Shown piece by piece: positions 35,424 to 42,962 of a stretch of 42,962 bases of DNA. The DNA lies in NCBI GenBank assembly GCA_964503685.1, contig CAZDAW010000022.1, positions 1 through 42,962 of the forward strand. The letters are read 5' to 3'. Position numbers and translations under genes: made by a program. Source of the DNA: CAZDAW01 sp964503685. Lineage in GTDB: Bacteria; Chloroflexota; Anaerolineae; Anaerolineales; Anaerolineaceae. A model generated the notes under the pieces. That model was not told where the DNA came from and searched no databases. It worked only from the letters and a program-made list of their open reading frames with translations. How positions within the stretch are numbered: the first letter of the stretch is position 1; every line of letters begins with the position of its first letter.

Positions 35424-36655
35424 ACATCGGACAGGCTGTAATTGAAGCAATTGAAAGTTTGGCCGCCAACAAACTGCGCTCCGCCCTCACCATTCTGGGC
35501 ATCATTATCGGCGTTGGCGCCGTGATCGCCATGCTGGCAATCGGTCAGGGCGCGCAAGATTCGATCACTGGTTCAATCAACAGCATCGGCACCAACCTGT
35601 TGTTCGTCTTTTCCGGAAACCAGCAAGCGCGCAACGAAATTCGCAATCCAAAACCGCTGACGATAAGCGACGCCAACGCCATCGGCGACAAGCTGCAGGC
35701 CCCATCTGTAGAAGCCGTGGCGCCTGTCATTCAGGGTAACGCCGAAGTTACCTACGGCGGCGAGAAGTTATCTACCACAATTTATGGAGTGACGGCGCCC
35801 ATCTTGAGCGTCCGCAATTACGAGGTAGTAGAGGGCGATTTCATCACTTCGGAAAACGAGCTGGGGCAGGCGTCCGTAGCCGTCATCGGGCCAGACGCGG
35901 CCGACAAGTTAATCGGCCGCAAAGAGGGCGTGACTGGTGAAACCATCCGCATTAACGGACAACCGTTTCGCATCATCGGCGTGCTGGCGTCTAAAGGCGG
36001 CGGTGCGATGGGCAGTCAGGATCAGGACATCCTTGTTCCCTTCTCCACTGCGCAAGCGCGCTTGATTCACCGCCGTACCCGCAATCAGGTGGATGTCATC
36101 TACATCCAGGCAGTCTCCGCCGATGCAGTGAAACAGGCAGCCAATGAAGTGACCGAGCTTTTGCGCACCCGCCACCGCACCGAATTGGGCATCGATGACT
36201 TTACGGTCTACACCCAAGAGGATATCGTCAGCACAGCGCAAAGCATCACCGGCATCCTGACCATCTTTCTGGGCGGGATCGCCGCCATCTCCCTGCTGGT
36301 CGGCGGCATCGGCATCATGAACATCATGCTGGTATCGGTCACCGAACGCACCCGCGAAATTGGCCTGCGTAAAGCGCTCGGCGCCCGCCGGCGTGATATC
36401 CTGACCCAGTTTCTCACCGAATCGTCCCTCCTCAGCCTGCTGGGAGGGATCATCGGCATCCTGCTGGGCTGGTTGATTTCCGTCGTCGTCAGGCAAATTG
36501 CCGCCGCCAGCGGGACGCCTTTCAACCCTTCAATCACCCTCGATGCCATCCTTCTGGCGACCCTCTTTTCAACGGCGGTGGGTTTGTTCTTCGGCATTTA
36601 CCCAGCCAACCGCGCCGCCAGACTGGAACCAGTCGAAGCCCTGCGTTACGAGTAG
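35420..36655 (+). CDS. MacB-type ABC exporter, FtsX-like permease
   Basis: A 411-residue membrane subunit. Helix 1 is at about residues 20-42 (SALTILGIIIGVGAVIAMLA), followed by the extracytoplasmic MacB_PCD domain (about 45-240) and the FtsX domain with three helices (GGIAAISLLVGGIGIMNIML, the SLLSLLGGIIGILLGWLISV segment, and a last helix near residue 380). The conserved VTERTREIGLRKALGA links to the ATPase. It ends the operon, and a strong terminator follows 31 bases after the stop. Confidence 0.95.
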   Translation: MNIGQAVIEAIESLAANKLRSALTILGIIIGVGAVIAMLAIGQGAQDSITGSINSIGTNLLFVFSGNQQARNEIRNPKPLTISDANAIGDKLQAPSVEAVAPVIQGNAEVTYGGEKLSTTIYGVTAPILSVRNYEVVEGDFITSENELGQASVAVIGPDAADKLIGRKEGVTGETIRINGQPFRIIGVLASKGGGAMGSQDQDILVPFSTAQARLIHRRTRNQVDVIYIQAVSADAVKQAANEVTELLRTRHRTELGIDDFTVYTQEDIVSTAQSITGILTIFLGGIAAISLLVGGIGIMNIMLVSVTERTREIGLRKALGARRRDILTQFLTESSLLSLLGGIIGILLGWLISVVVRQIAAASGTPFNPSITLDAILLATLFSTAVGLFFGIYPANRAARLEPVEALRYE

Positions 36656-36686
36656 ATTGTTTTTGATCTGACATTGAATTTTACAC

Positions 36687-36717
36687 AAAGACCTCCCCGG
36701 CAGCGGGGAGGTCTTTT
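36687..36717 (+). terminator. Strong Rho-independent terminator of the sigma-MacAB operon
   Basis: AAAGACCTCCCC (36687-36698), a six-base loop and GGGGAGGTCTTT (36705-36716): twelve perfect pairs, with TTTT at the end. The A tract on the other side means that it could also stop minus-strand transcription. Confidence 0.85.
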
Positions 36718-36740
36718 CATCGGTGTAATTATTAGAGATG

Positions 36741-36756
36741 GTTTAATATATTAAAC
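36741..36756. promoter_or_regulatory. Perfect 16-bp palindrome upstream of mazF, candidate operator
   Basis: GTTTAATATATTAAAC is fully self-complementary and lies 40 bases before the mazF ATG. Toxin-antitoxin operons are commonly controlled by antitoxin binding to palindromes of this kind. No antitoxin gene is next to it here. Function is inferred from position. Confidence 0.45.
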
Positions 36757-36795
36757 AGTTTGGGTATGCCCTCTTGGGAAACAAGGGCAGTTAAT

Positions 36796-37127
36796 ATGAC
36801 CTATATACGGGAAGAGGCGATATCATTTGGTTGATGTTCGACCCACAGACAGGGCACGAGCAAGCCGGGCGAAGACCGGCAATCGTCGTTTCGCCTAAGG
36901 TGTACAATGCTAAAGTCGGGTTAACCCTGGTTTGCCCAATAACCAGCCAGGTAAAACAGTATGCTTTTGAAGTCGCTATACCCAGCGGCCTGCCGATTGC
37001 CGGGGTGGTGCTCGCCGACCAGATTAAAAGCCTGAACTGGAGAGCAAGAAAAGCGGAGTATATCTGCACCTTGCCGCCTGAAATAACAGACGACGTGATC
37101 GCAAAAATAATTCCCTTGCTTGAATAA
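36796..37127 (+). pseudogene. mazF: MazF/PemK-type endoribonuclease toxin, frameshifted near its start
   Basis: From the TTG at 36831 the frame gives 98 residues of a MazF fold: FDPQTGHEQAGRRPAIVVSP, LTLVCPITSQVKQY and GVVLADQIKSLNWRARKAEY, with the RRP loop and the CPITS Thr that belong to the RNase site. The missing first strand lies just upstream in another frame: ATG 36796 opens MTYIREE, then one added base near 36817 would continue GDIIWLMFDPQ. So one base appears to be lost in GAGGCGAT. It is either a real frameshift, inactivating the toxin, or a sequence error. No MazE-type antitoxin is upstream (MacB operon and terminator) or downstream, so it is also an orphan. Confidence 0.75.
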
Positions 37128-37212
37128 ACAGGGATATGTCTATTCTGTTATAGATTGTAAATCATTCACTTGCTCTACCTAAATGGTTCTCTCACCAAAT
37201 AAATGGTTTTGG

Positions 37213-37353
37213 GTAGATTGGGTTGAGGGGCAGCTTTCAAATGGTTAGTTTAAGTGTCAACTGCCCCGAAACCCAACACCTAGATGATTTGTTGGGTTTC
37301 GCTTCATTATAGTAAGGATAGAATATATAAACGAATCGCTCAACCCGACCTAC
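37213..37353. repeat. MITE-like structured repeat element
   Basis: About 141 bases bounded by inverted ends GTAGATTGGGTTGAG (37213-37227) and CTCAACCCGACCTAC (37339-37353), 13 of 15 matching. Inside are two further inverted pairs: GGGGCAG / CTGCCCC (37227-37233, 37261-37267) and a perfect ten-base stem GAAACCCAAC / GTTGGGTTTC (37268-37277, 37291-37300). No protein is encoded. The GTTGGGTTTCGCT...CAACCC sequence type resembles short dispersed repeats found in many bacteria. It ends two bases before the stop of the next gene. Confidence 0.5.
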
Positions 37354-37355
37354 AA

Positions 37356-38315
37356 CTACGACGTCTGAAACGCAAACAATTGGCGGCTATCTCCAAGAAT
37401 TACAAAGAGAATCCTGTTTTTATCATCGCCACATAGGTAATAACCATCATGCGATGAGTCTCTTTCTAGATTAAAGAATTCAATTGATGGTTTGATGAGG
37501 GTTTCAAATAGGAATTCGCCTGTACTTGCATTGATGGCTTTCAATCTATCATCCTTTGAGATATAGAATAACGTGTCATTAATAAGCGTTGAATTACTGA
37601 TCAAATCACTTTCGATCTCCCAAACTGTATCATGCGTGATCATGTTCTCTCTTACTAAAGAGTATACGATTTTACCCAAATGTAAAATCGCATCCCCATC
37701 GATCACAATCGTTTCGTAACTTAGATCCGGGTAAAAAGGCACGTTCGGGTAATCTCCCCTGAATCCTTCAACAGAAGAGTATTTTGTGATCACTTTCCCA
37801 TCTTCAGGTGAGATGACAAAAAACGGATACCCTGAAGAATTTACAAAGATTTTGTCTTCGAAATAAAATAGTTCACCGACATTTCGAGCTTGAAGAAGAA
37901 AAGTGGTCCAATTCGTATTTCCATTTACTGGTGAAAGAGAAAGAACATATTTCCCATCCCCAATAAACAATTGAGTATTCGAATTTGTGAACACTGTATC
38001 ACTTTCTTTTAACCACTTTGTTTTTCCATCTTTACTACCGATGGCTATTATCTTTATATTACCTTCGGATTGTTCACTGGCTATTATATATAGTGAACCA
38101 TTCATCGCAGCGCATGCGTTGCCAAAGTCATCAGATAACGTATATATTGATCTTTCCCATAACAGTCTCAAATGCGAATTAGGATCAATCGTATGCATTG
38201 TTTTTGCTGGTCTCCAAACTGCGGTCGGCTGGATATCCTGTTGATTTGACCCACAACTGGAAATTAATATCAATAACATGCAGGTTACCAAGGAAACGTG
38301 TTTCTTCGATTTCAT
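37356..38315 (-). CDS. Lipoprotein with PQQ-like beta-propeller repeats
   Basis: A 319-residue exported protein. The N terminus is a lipoprotein signal peptide with the lipobox LISSC (Cys near residue 21). The rest carries repeated blade-like segments: GSLYIIASEQ, IIAIGSKDGKTKWL, YVLSLSPVNGNTNWTTFLL, FFVISPEDGKVITKY, LKAINASTGEFLFE. This D/T-G-[KE]-x-x-W spacing is typical of PQQ-like propellers such as BamB. No ligand is known. The gene is clearly AT-rich against its neighbours and sits beside a repeat element and a broken toxin gene, which suggests horizontal gain. GGGGAT lies upstream of the ATG. Confidence 0.75.
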   Translation of the reverse strand: MKSKKHVSLVTCMLLILISSCGSNQQDIQPTAVWRPAKTMHTIDPNSHLRLLWERSIYTLSDDFGNACAAMNGSLYIIASEQSEGNIKIIAIGSKDGKTKWLKESDTVFTNSNTQLFIGDGKYVLSLSPVNGNTNWTTFLLQARNVGELFYFEDKIFVNSSGYPFFVISPEDGKVITKYSSVEGFRGDYPNVPFYPDLSYETIVIDGDAILHLGKIVYSLVRENMITHDTVWEIESDLISNSTLINDTLFYISKDDRLKAINASTGEFLFETLIKPSIEFFNLERDSSHDGYYLCGDDKNRILFVILGDSRQLFAFQTS

Positions 38316-38348
38316 AAATTTATTATCCCCGTTATTTGGAAAATAATA

Positions 38349-38924
38349 TTATCTCCCATCCGAATCAGCCAACAATTCCTCGTAGCGCTTATTCCCCAGC
38401 AGATAGCGCAGTTCCGGCTCGAACGTGACCAGCAGGGATACGGGCTTCTCGGCCGGGCGCAGGCAACTGCCCGGCTCGGCCAGCATGGTCTCGGTTTCAT
38501 CCAGGGTGATGCGCTGCTGCTCATCGAAATCGAGGGGGTGCAGGATGCAGTAAAACGGCTTGAAATGCCAGGGATGAAAGCCCGCCGCCTCAGAGGCCAC
38601 CTGCAGAGCGCATTTATAATCCGAACGCAAAAAGACGCAGGCAATCCCGCCATAATGATCGGGAGCAGGCAGCACCGCCGAATGGATGGTCTTGCCGCTC
38701 AGGGCATGCTCATCGGGCTCCACCTCGCCATCGAACCACAGGTCGGGGTCGCGGCTCTCTTCGGGCATGTGCGGAATGATCAAACCGGCCTGTTTTAAAA
38801 TTTCGTCCGCCTCCCTGACATCCACCCACACGCCATACAGGCAGCACGCTGCCCGGCATTCTTCCAGCCGGCAGCGGCGCATCGGTTCGAGCCTGCGTAA
38901 ACGAGGGTTGATATCGACGGTCAT
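38349..38924 (-). CDS. Cysteine-cluster protein (YkgJ/DUF3109-like)
   Basis: A 191-residue soluble protein with a spread of cysteines: CRLEECRAACCLYG near residues 18-31, then ACVFL, YKCAL, YCILHPLDF and SCLRP further on. Clusters of this kind bind iron or zinc in the YkgJ-type and DUF3109 families, which is my best guess. The conserved HPWHFKPFYCILHPL looks like a metal-binding core. It lies 40 bases behind the MttB gene on the same strand, so it may be read from the same transcript. Function unknown. Confidence 0.65.
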   Translation of the reverse strand: MTVDINPRLRRLEPMRRCRLEECRAACCLYGVWVDVREADEILKQAGLIIPHMPEESRDPDLWFDGEVEPDEHALSGKTIHSAVLPAPDHYGGIACVFLRSDYKCALQVASEAAGFHPWHFKPFYCILHPLDFDEQQRITLDETETMLAEPGSCLRPAEKPVSLLVTFEPELRYLLGNKRYEELLADSDGR

Positions 38925-38964
38925 AAACGGTCAGAGCATTGTACCCCGAACCCGCCCAAACAGA

Positions 38965-40404
38965 CTAGTGTTCAGCCAGCTCTTTATCAGCCGCCAGTAA
39001 AATTTCATCCAGCTTCTGCTCCACGTCCTCCAGCAGGGGATCGGCCGGCGGCGCAGCGAGGATGTTCTGCACGATCTCTCTGGCTTTGGCGTACATATCC
39101 GGCTTGCCAATTTCGAGCCAGGTTTCATAAGGGCTGTGATCGATCAATTTCGGCAGGTAGAATTCCGGGCTTTTCATGGCCTTGAGCGTGTTCCTGGACG
39201 CCAGGAAGTTGCCGCCCGGCCCTACCTGGGCAATGTCATTATAGAAATTCAGTGTAGGGTTCTCGAAAACGCCTTCATAGAGCCGCTTGCACAGGTGGGC
39301 AAGCTCGTTATCGACAACGATTTGCTCCAGAACGAGAGTCTGGCTGGACTCGATTTCTCCGACACCCTCGACGATATCAACGCCCGTCATCACCAGCGGC
39401 AGGGTGGTAATCATCTTTTCAAGAATAGCTTCGGCGCCAGTCTCTTTCGCATCGGTGATGCAGCCGGCTGATGTATTGGGCAAATTGTAAAAGCGCCCCA
39501 TCTCGCCCATGGCGGCCGTCTGCAAAACCATTTCGGGCGACCCTTCCAGAAAAGCCCCGCTGTGAAAATCGATCGACCCGGAAGCCGAACCGAACAATAT
39601 CGGCGCGCCGGGCCTGGCAAGCTGGAAAATCACGATGGAAGACAGCGCTTCGGCGTTCGCCTGGCAGACGCTGTAAAACACGTTGGCCGGGCCGGTCGAA
39701 CCGGTCGCCGGCATGGGCAGAGCCATGATCGGAATATCGTACTGCGCCAGTTCCAGGTAGGCCTCGCACATGGGACCTTCATGCACCAGCGGAGCGACCG
39801 GGCAGTAGGTCACCGAGCAAATCTTGCGCTGGCAAATGGCATCGGCGCTGCCGAGGATTGCCTTGAGCGCCTCAATTAAGAAGGGGACTTCTTCAGGTCG
39901 GTGCAGCTCATGTTCAACGTGCTTGGAGCTGTGGCGCAGCGTGGTAATAAACTCATGCAGAACGCGTGAATTTTCCGGCGCATCTGATGCGCAGGTGGGC
40001 GGCCAGGCCATCACGCCAAGATCCATCTGCTGGAATACTCGCACCCCGTTTTCGATATCTTTGCGCGTACCGTAGCGCCGCTCGCCGCTGGCAAAGTCGA
40101 TGGCAAACGCCCCCGTCCCATCCAGTGCATAACCCGAATAAGCGGACGGCATAGCAAAATCATACTGTGGATTGCGGCCTCCCAGAACCAGAGATCTGGG
40201 AACGGTATCCAACGCCTTCTCCACCATCGCCGCCGGAATGCGAGCAAGGTTGGCGTCCCAATCGATCCGGGCGCCGCCCCCTTCAAGCAATTTCAGTACC
40301 TTCGCACTGGCGACTTTTACCCCGACTTCCGCCAAAATCCGCAAACTCTCAGCGTGAATGCGTTCGCGCTCTGCCTGCGCCAGTAGGGTTCCCTGAAACT
40401 TCAT
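38965..40404 (-). CDS. MttB-family (non-pyrrolysine) corrinoid methyltransferase
   Basis: A 479-residue protein of the trimethylamine methyltransferase superfamily. It carries the TIM-barrel features of MttB/MtgB: LRILAEVGVKVASAKVLKLL near residue 21, YALDGTGAFAIDFASGERR, PVAPLVHEGPMCEAYLEL and the C-terminal GPGGNFLASRNTL. No in-frame amber codon interrupts it, so it is the non-pyrrolysine type, whose known member MtgB demethylates glycine betaine and passes the methyl to a corrinoid protein. The corrinoid protein itself is not in the window. It overlaps the upstream APC permease by four bases (ATGA), so uptake and demethylation are coupled. The substrate could be betaine or another quaternary amine. 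Confidence 0.88.
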   Translation of the reverse strand: MKFQGTLLAQAERERIHAESLRILAEVGVKVASAKVLKLLEGGGARIDWDANLARIPAAMVEKALDTVPRSLVLGGRNPQYDFAMPSAYSGYALDGTGAFAIDFASGERRYGTRKDIENGVRVFQQMDLGVMAWPPTCASDAPENSRVLHEFITTLRHSSKHVEHELHRPEEVPFLIEALKAILGSADAICQRKICSVTYCPVAPLVHEGPMCEAYLELAQYDIPIMALPMPATGSTGPANVFYSVCQANAEALSSIVIFQLARPGAPILFGSASGSIDFHSGAFLEGSPEMVLQTAAMGEMGRFYNLPNTSAGCITDAKETGAEAILEKMITTLPLVMTGVDIVEGVGEIESSQTLVLEQIVVDNELAHLCKRLYEGVFENPTLNFYNDIAQVGPGGNFLASRNTLKAMKSPEFYLPKLIDHSPYETWLEIGKPDMYAKAREIVQNILAAPPADPLLEDVEQKLDEILLAADKELAEH

Positions 40405-41744
40405 GATTCAGCCCCTTCCAGATCAACCTGCGAGCGCGCCTTGACGCCGCCGTATGCCTTCTTGAAAATCAAATAAGCCACTGGGCCTGACGCCGCCCCG
40501 ATCACACCGCCGATGATATACTCGATGCCGTTCGTGAAAAGCGCCAGCACCGCAATGGCAACCGGACAGACGCTGATGGCAATCAGCCCTGCCGTGTTTA
40601 AAGGCACCCGAAACGGGCGCCGCATATCGGGTTCTTTAATGCGCAAAGCAATTGCAGAAATAAAAATCAGGATATAGGCAAACATCAACAGGAATACATC
40701 AATGACAATTAACGTCTCAAAGCCGTAACCGCACAGGATCGCATTGACCCCTGCCATGATGAGAATGGCTATATAGGGAGTTTTATACCTGGGATGCAAT
40801 TTGCTTAAGAAGGGCGGAAGCAGCTTATCATCCGACATGGCAAACGGAGCGCGAGTGCCGGTCGCCAGGAAGTTATTGTAAAGCGCCACCTGGGATACGA
40901 CAGCAGAGATCAGGAACAAAACGCCGAAAACCGGGCCGAGCAGCGCCGCGCCAATCTGAATGTATGAGAAGCCTTCAGTGGACCAGTTCGCCCAGTCGCC
41001 GACAGAGGCCAATCCTACGAGGGTTGGCAGAATATAAACAGCCATGATGAACGGCATTGCCAGCAGCAACGCTCGCGGGATAACTCGCTGTGGGTTTTTC
41101 ATTTCGCCGGCCAGCGTGGAAATCGATTCGTACCCCGAATACTGCCACATGGCAATGGCCAGCCCCAGCCCCATACTCTCCAGGAAGGACTGCCCATCGG
41201 GAATGATGGGAACAAAGGGATTGTATTGCCAGTGGAACAGACCAACGACGACCATGATCAGGAAAGGTGTGAGAATAACCAGGGCAAACACCACCGAACT
41301 GAAAGCCACCACTTCAATTCCTCTGATGTTCATGTAAGTAAATACTGCAATAAAGAAAATCGAAAGCAGCCAGCTTTGCAGCGGCGTCAATTCGAACCAG
41401 GTGTTGATATAACCAACGGCCAGCACTACGTAAACCGTCGAATCCACCAGAATAGAAAGAAACTGCCACCAGCCGGCCTGAAACCCCCAGAATTCGCCCA
41501 GGCCGCGCTGCACCCATTTGTAAAAGCCGCCCTCTTCAGGGATGGCCGAACCCATTTCTGCGCAGATCAGCCCCATCGGGATGCTCCATAGAAATGGCAG
41601 AAAGAGCAGAAACAACAGCGTCATCCCCGGGCCTGATGAAGAAACCATGTCCTCGATTCCGTATGCGCCGGAAGAACACAGGATGAAGATCATAAAAAAC
41701 ACGGTCACCACTTTCAAATCCGCCTTGTGTAATCGTTCGGCCAT
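40401..41744 (-). CDS. APC-family amino acid/amine permease
   Basis: A permease of about 447 residues with twelve hydrophobic helices. The first helices contain the APC signature (MIFILCSSGAYGIEDMVSSS with the GxG-like bend, then SIPMGLICAEMGSAIPEEGG), and MWQYSGYESISTLAGEMKNP is the conserved helix-6/loop region of this superfamily. The ATG at 41744 is preceded by AAGGAG at eight bases; a GTG nine bases earlier lies within that site. It ends by overlapping the MttB gene, so its likely cargo is the methylated amine used there. The homocysteine methyltransferase lies upstream behind a hairpin. Confidence 0.9.
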   Translation of the reverse strand: MAERLHKADLKVVTVFFMIFILCSSGAYGIEDMVSSSGPGMTLLFLLFLPFLWSIPMGLICAEMGSAIPEEGGFYKWVQRGLGEFWGFQAGWWQFLSILVDSTVYVVLAVGYINTWFELTPLQSWLLSIFFIAVFTYMNIRGIEVVAFSSVVFALVILTPFLIMVVVGLFHWQYNPFVPIIPDGQSFLESMGLGLAIAMWQYSGYESISTLAGEMKNPQRVIPRALLLAMPFIMAVYILPTLVGLASVGDWANWSTEGFSYIQIGAALLGPVFGVLFLISAVVSQVALYNNFLATGTRAPFAMSDDKLLPPFLSKLHPRYKTPYIAILIMAGVNAILCGYGFETLIVIDVFLLMFAYILIFISAIALRIKEPDMRRPFRVPLNTAGLIAISVCPVAIAVLALFTNGIEYIIGGVIGAASGPVAYLIFKKAYGGVKARSQVDLEGAES

Positions 41745-41787
41745 GAAGCACACTCCTTAAAATTGCCATGTTTATAAATTTGGTACA

Positions 41788-41817
41788 CAAAGGCAGCAAA
41801 TGAATGACCTTGCTGCC
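41788..41817 (-). terminator. Hairpin terminator after the homocysteine methyltransferase gene
   Basis: On the minus strand GGCAGCAA (41817-41810), a ten-base loop and TTGCTGCC (41799-41792), eight perfect pairs, followed by TTTGTG. The T tract is short, so termination may be partial, allowing some readthrough to the permease. Confidence 0.5.
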
Positions 41818-41867
41818 CCAACAAGAATTAAGCAGATTGAAACAATCGTACGGCTATCGAACAGTTA

Positions 41868-42737
41868 TCAATGCAGCACTTTGGCAATGGCGCGAATATG
41901 GTCCGGGTTGCTGCCGCAACAGCCGCCAAAGATTTTAATCCCCTCAGCCTTGAACTTCAAAGCATACTCCGCCATCGTTTCCGGCGTCACATCGTAAACC
42001 GCCGTTCCACCCTCTAAATGCGGCAAACCGGCGTTCGGTTTTGCCATCAACACAGCTTCGGGTAAGGTATTGTGCATCTCTTGAATGGCAGTTAACGTCT
42101 CACTGAGCGTCCGCCCGCAATTCGCCCCAACTGCCGCCAACCCCAAAGCCCAAAGTTCTGTCACGGCCACTGAGGGCCTAACCCCCATCATCGTCCGGCC
42201 ATGCGTATCGAAACTCATTGTGACAAGAACTGGCAAACTGGTCGCCTTTTTGGCGCCCTCAACTGCCGCCCTCGCTTCATTTAGATCGCTCATCGTCTCA
42301 ATCAGAATCGCATCCACCCCGCCTTCGGCCAACGCACCTGCCTGTTCGGTAAAAGCAGCAACCGCCTCTTCATAGATAAGCGAGCCGTAAGGCTTCATTA
42401 ATTTACCGGTCGGTCCGATATCGCCAAAGACCAGAACATCTTTACCGGCAACCTCGCAAGCCAATCGCGCGGCAGCTCGATTGATCTCAACTACGCGGGT
42501 ATGCAATCCATCCCGTTCCAGTTTATGCGAGCTGCCGCCGAATGTATTGGTAAGGATCACATCGGCCCCGGCGTCGATATAACCCTGATGCAAAGCGCGA
42601 ATGGCATCCGGTTTGTCCAGGTTCCAGCGTTCGGGCGAGGCGCCAGGCGTCAACCCGGCCGCTAAAAGCATTGTACCCGTCGCCCCATCAGCGACTAAAA
42701 CACCCGGTTGTGAGAAGCGTTCCTGAAATTTTGTCAT
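41868..42737 (-). CDS. Homocysteine S-methyltransferase-domain protein
   Basis: A protein of about 289 residues that transfers a methyl group to homocysteine, or in these clusters takes part in methyl transfer. It matches the Hcy-binding TIM barrel of MetH and BHMT: VLVADGATGTMLLAAGL near residue 13, LTNTFGGSSHKLERDGL, GDIGPTGKLMKPYG. The zinc ligands are VGANCG near residue 208 and the terminal FGGCCGSNPDHI. It is the stand-alone Hcy domain, without the cobalamin and folate domains of MetH. The start is at ATG 42737 (GAGG upstream); an upstream extension in frame is not needed. Its place before the permease and MttB genes suggests a methyl acceptor enzyme of a demethylation pathway. Confidence 0.85.
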   Translation of the reverse strand: MTKFQERFSQPGVLVADGATGTMLLAAGLTPGASPERWNLDKPDAIRALHQGYIDAGADVILTNTFGGSSHKLERDGLHTRVVEINRAAARLACEVAGKDVLVFGDIGPTGKLMKPYGSLIYEEAVAAFTEQAGALAEGGVDAILIETMSDLNEARAAVEGAKKATSLPVLVTMSFDTHGRTMMGVRPSVAVTELWALGLAAVGANCGRTLSETLTAIQEMHNTLPEAVLMAKPNAGLPHLEGGTAVYDVTPETMAEYALKFKAEGIKIFGGCCGSNPDHIRAIAKVLH

Positions 42738-42811
42738 CGCTGCCTCGCTTTTACATTTTTGATTTAGATTGGGAGTTATACAGATAAGTGGATAATACCG
42801 CAAACAAAAAT

Positions 42812-42840
42812 ATTCTAGCATAGTTATGCGCTCGCGCCAA
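42812..42840 (-). promoter_or_regulatory. Sigma70-type promoter of the homocysteine methyltransferase gene
   Basis: Minus strand TTGGCG (42840-42835), a 17-base spacer, TAGAAT (42817-42812) with TGC before it. The start would be near 42805, with a leader of about 68 bases. Confidence 0.55.
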
Positions 42841-42962
42841 GAATTTCAGGCCGCCGGACCATGAGATTCTCCCGTTTTTTAAAACCCATACTCGATTTGC
42901 CGCGCCATAGGGCAATCGCATCTTATGTCTGACAACCATGCTGTTTGCCTGTTTTATCGTTT

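Overview
The window reads as a bacterial chromosome segment of moderate GC, most likely from a Chloroflexota (Anaerolineae-like) organism. That assignment is an inference from gene content and protein flavour: RpoB and S12 style, a G5/3D wall protein, many PAS/GGDEF and V4R/Roadblock genes, non-pyrrolysine MttB. No 16S rRNA is present to settle it. A run of ten Ns (7616-7625) shows that this is a draft or metagenome scaffold.

Region 1 (1-7430, all minus strand) is an information-processing block: rpoB, then rpsL, rpsG, fusA and the first codons of tuf. rpoC, normally between rpoB and rpsL, is absent. rpoB and the rpsL operon each have a clear sigma70-type promoter, and RpoB has a large lineage-specific insertion with internal repeats. 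Region 2 (7431-8409) is a near-duplicated stretch split by the N gap, next to a small SRPBCC-like membrane-anchored protein.

Region 3 (8743-18212) is envelope biology and signalling: a G5/3D wall protein, a polysaccharide flippase, an exopolysaccharide priming sugar transferase, a four-PAS diguanylate cyclase, an LCP (LytR-CpsA-Psr) protein, RsmA and a dolichol-phosphate-mannose-synthase-like glycosyltransferase. Region 4 (18251-21471, minus) holds a V4R sensor plus Roadblock protein and a separate radical SAM plus nitroreductase pair. Region 5 (21511-24347) is accessory: a beheaded gene remnant, an AT-rich large membrane protein, and a gap that may encode a small RNA.

Region 6 (24348-28313, plus) is a tightly coupled operon of a UbiD-family decarboxylase with a NitT/TauT-type ABC importer. 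Region 7 (28305-31544) carries rhomboid protease, guanylate kinase, an FmdB zinc ribbon and a secreted HExxH protein. Region 8 (31663-36655, plus) is one operon of an ECF sigma factor, two unknown membrane proteins and a MacAB-type tripartite exporter, closed by a strong terminator. Region 9 (36741-38348) is accessory DNA: a frameshifted orphan MazF toxin behind a 16-bp palindrome, a MITE-like structured repeat and an AT-rich lipoprotein. Region 10 (38349-42840, minus) has a cysteine-cluster protein and a methylamine/betaine-type module: MttB-family methyltransferase, APC permease and homocysteine methyltransferase.

No tRNA, rRNA, CRISPR array or intact insertion sequence was seen.
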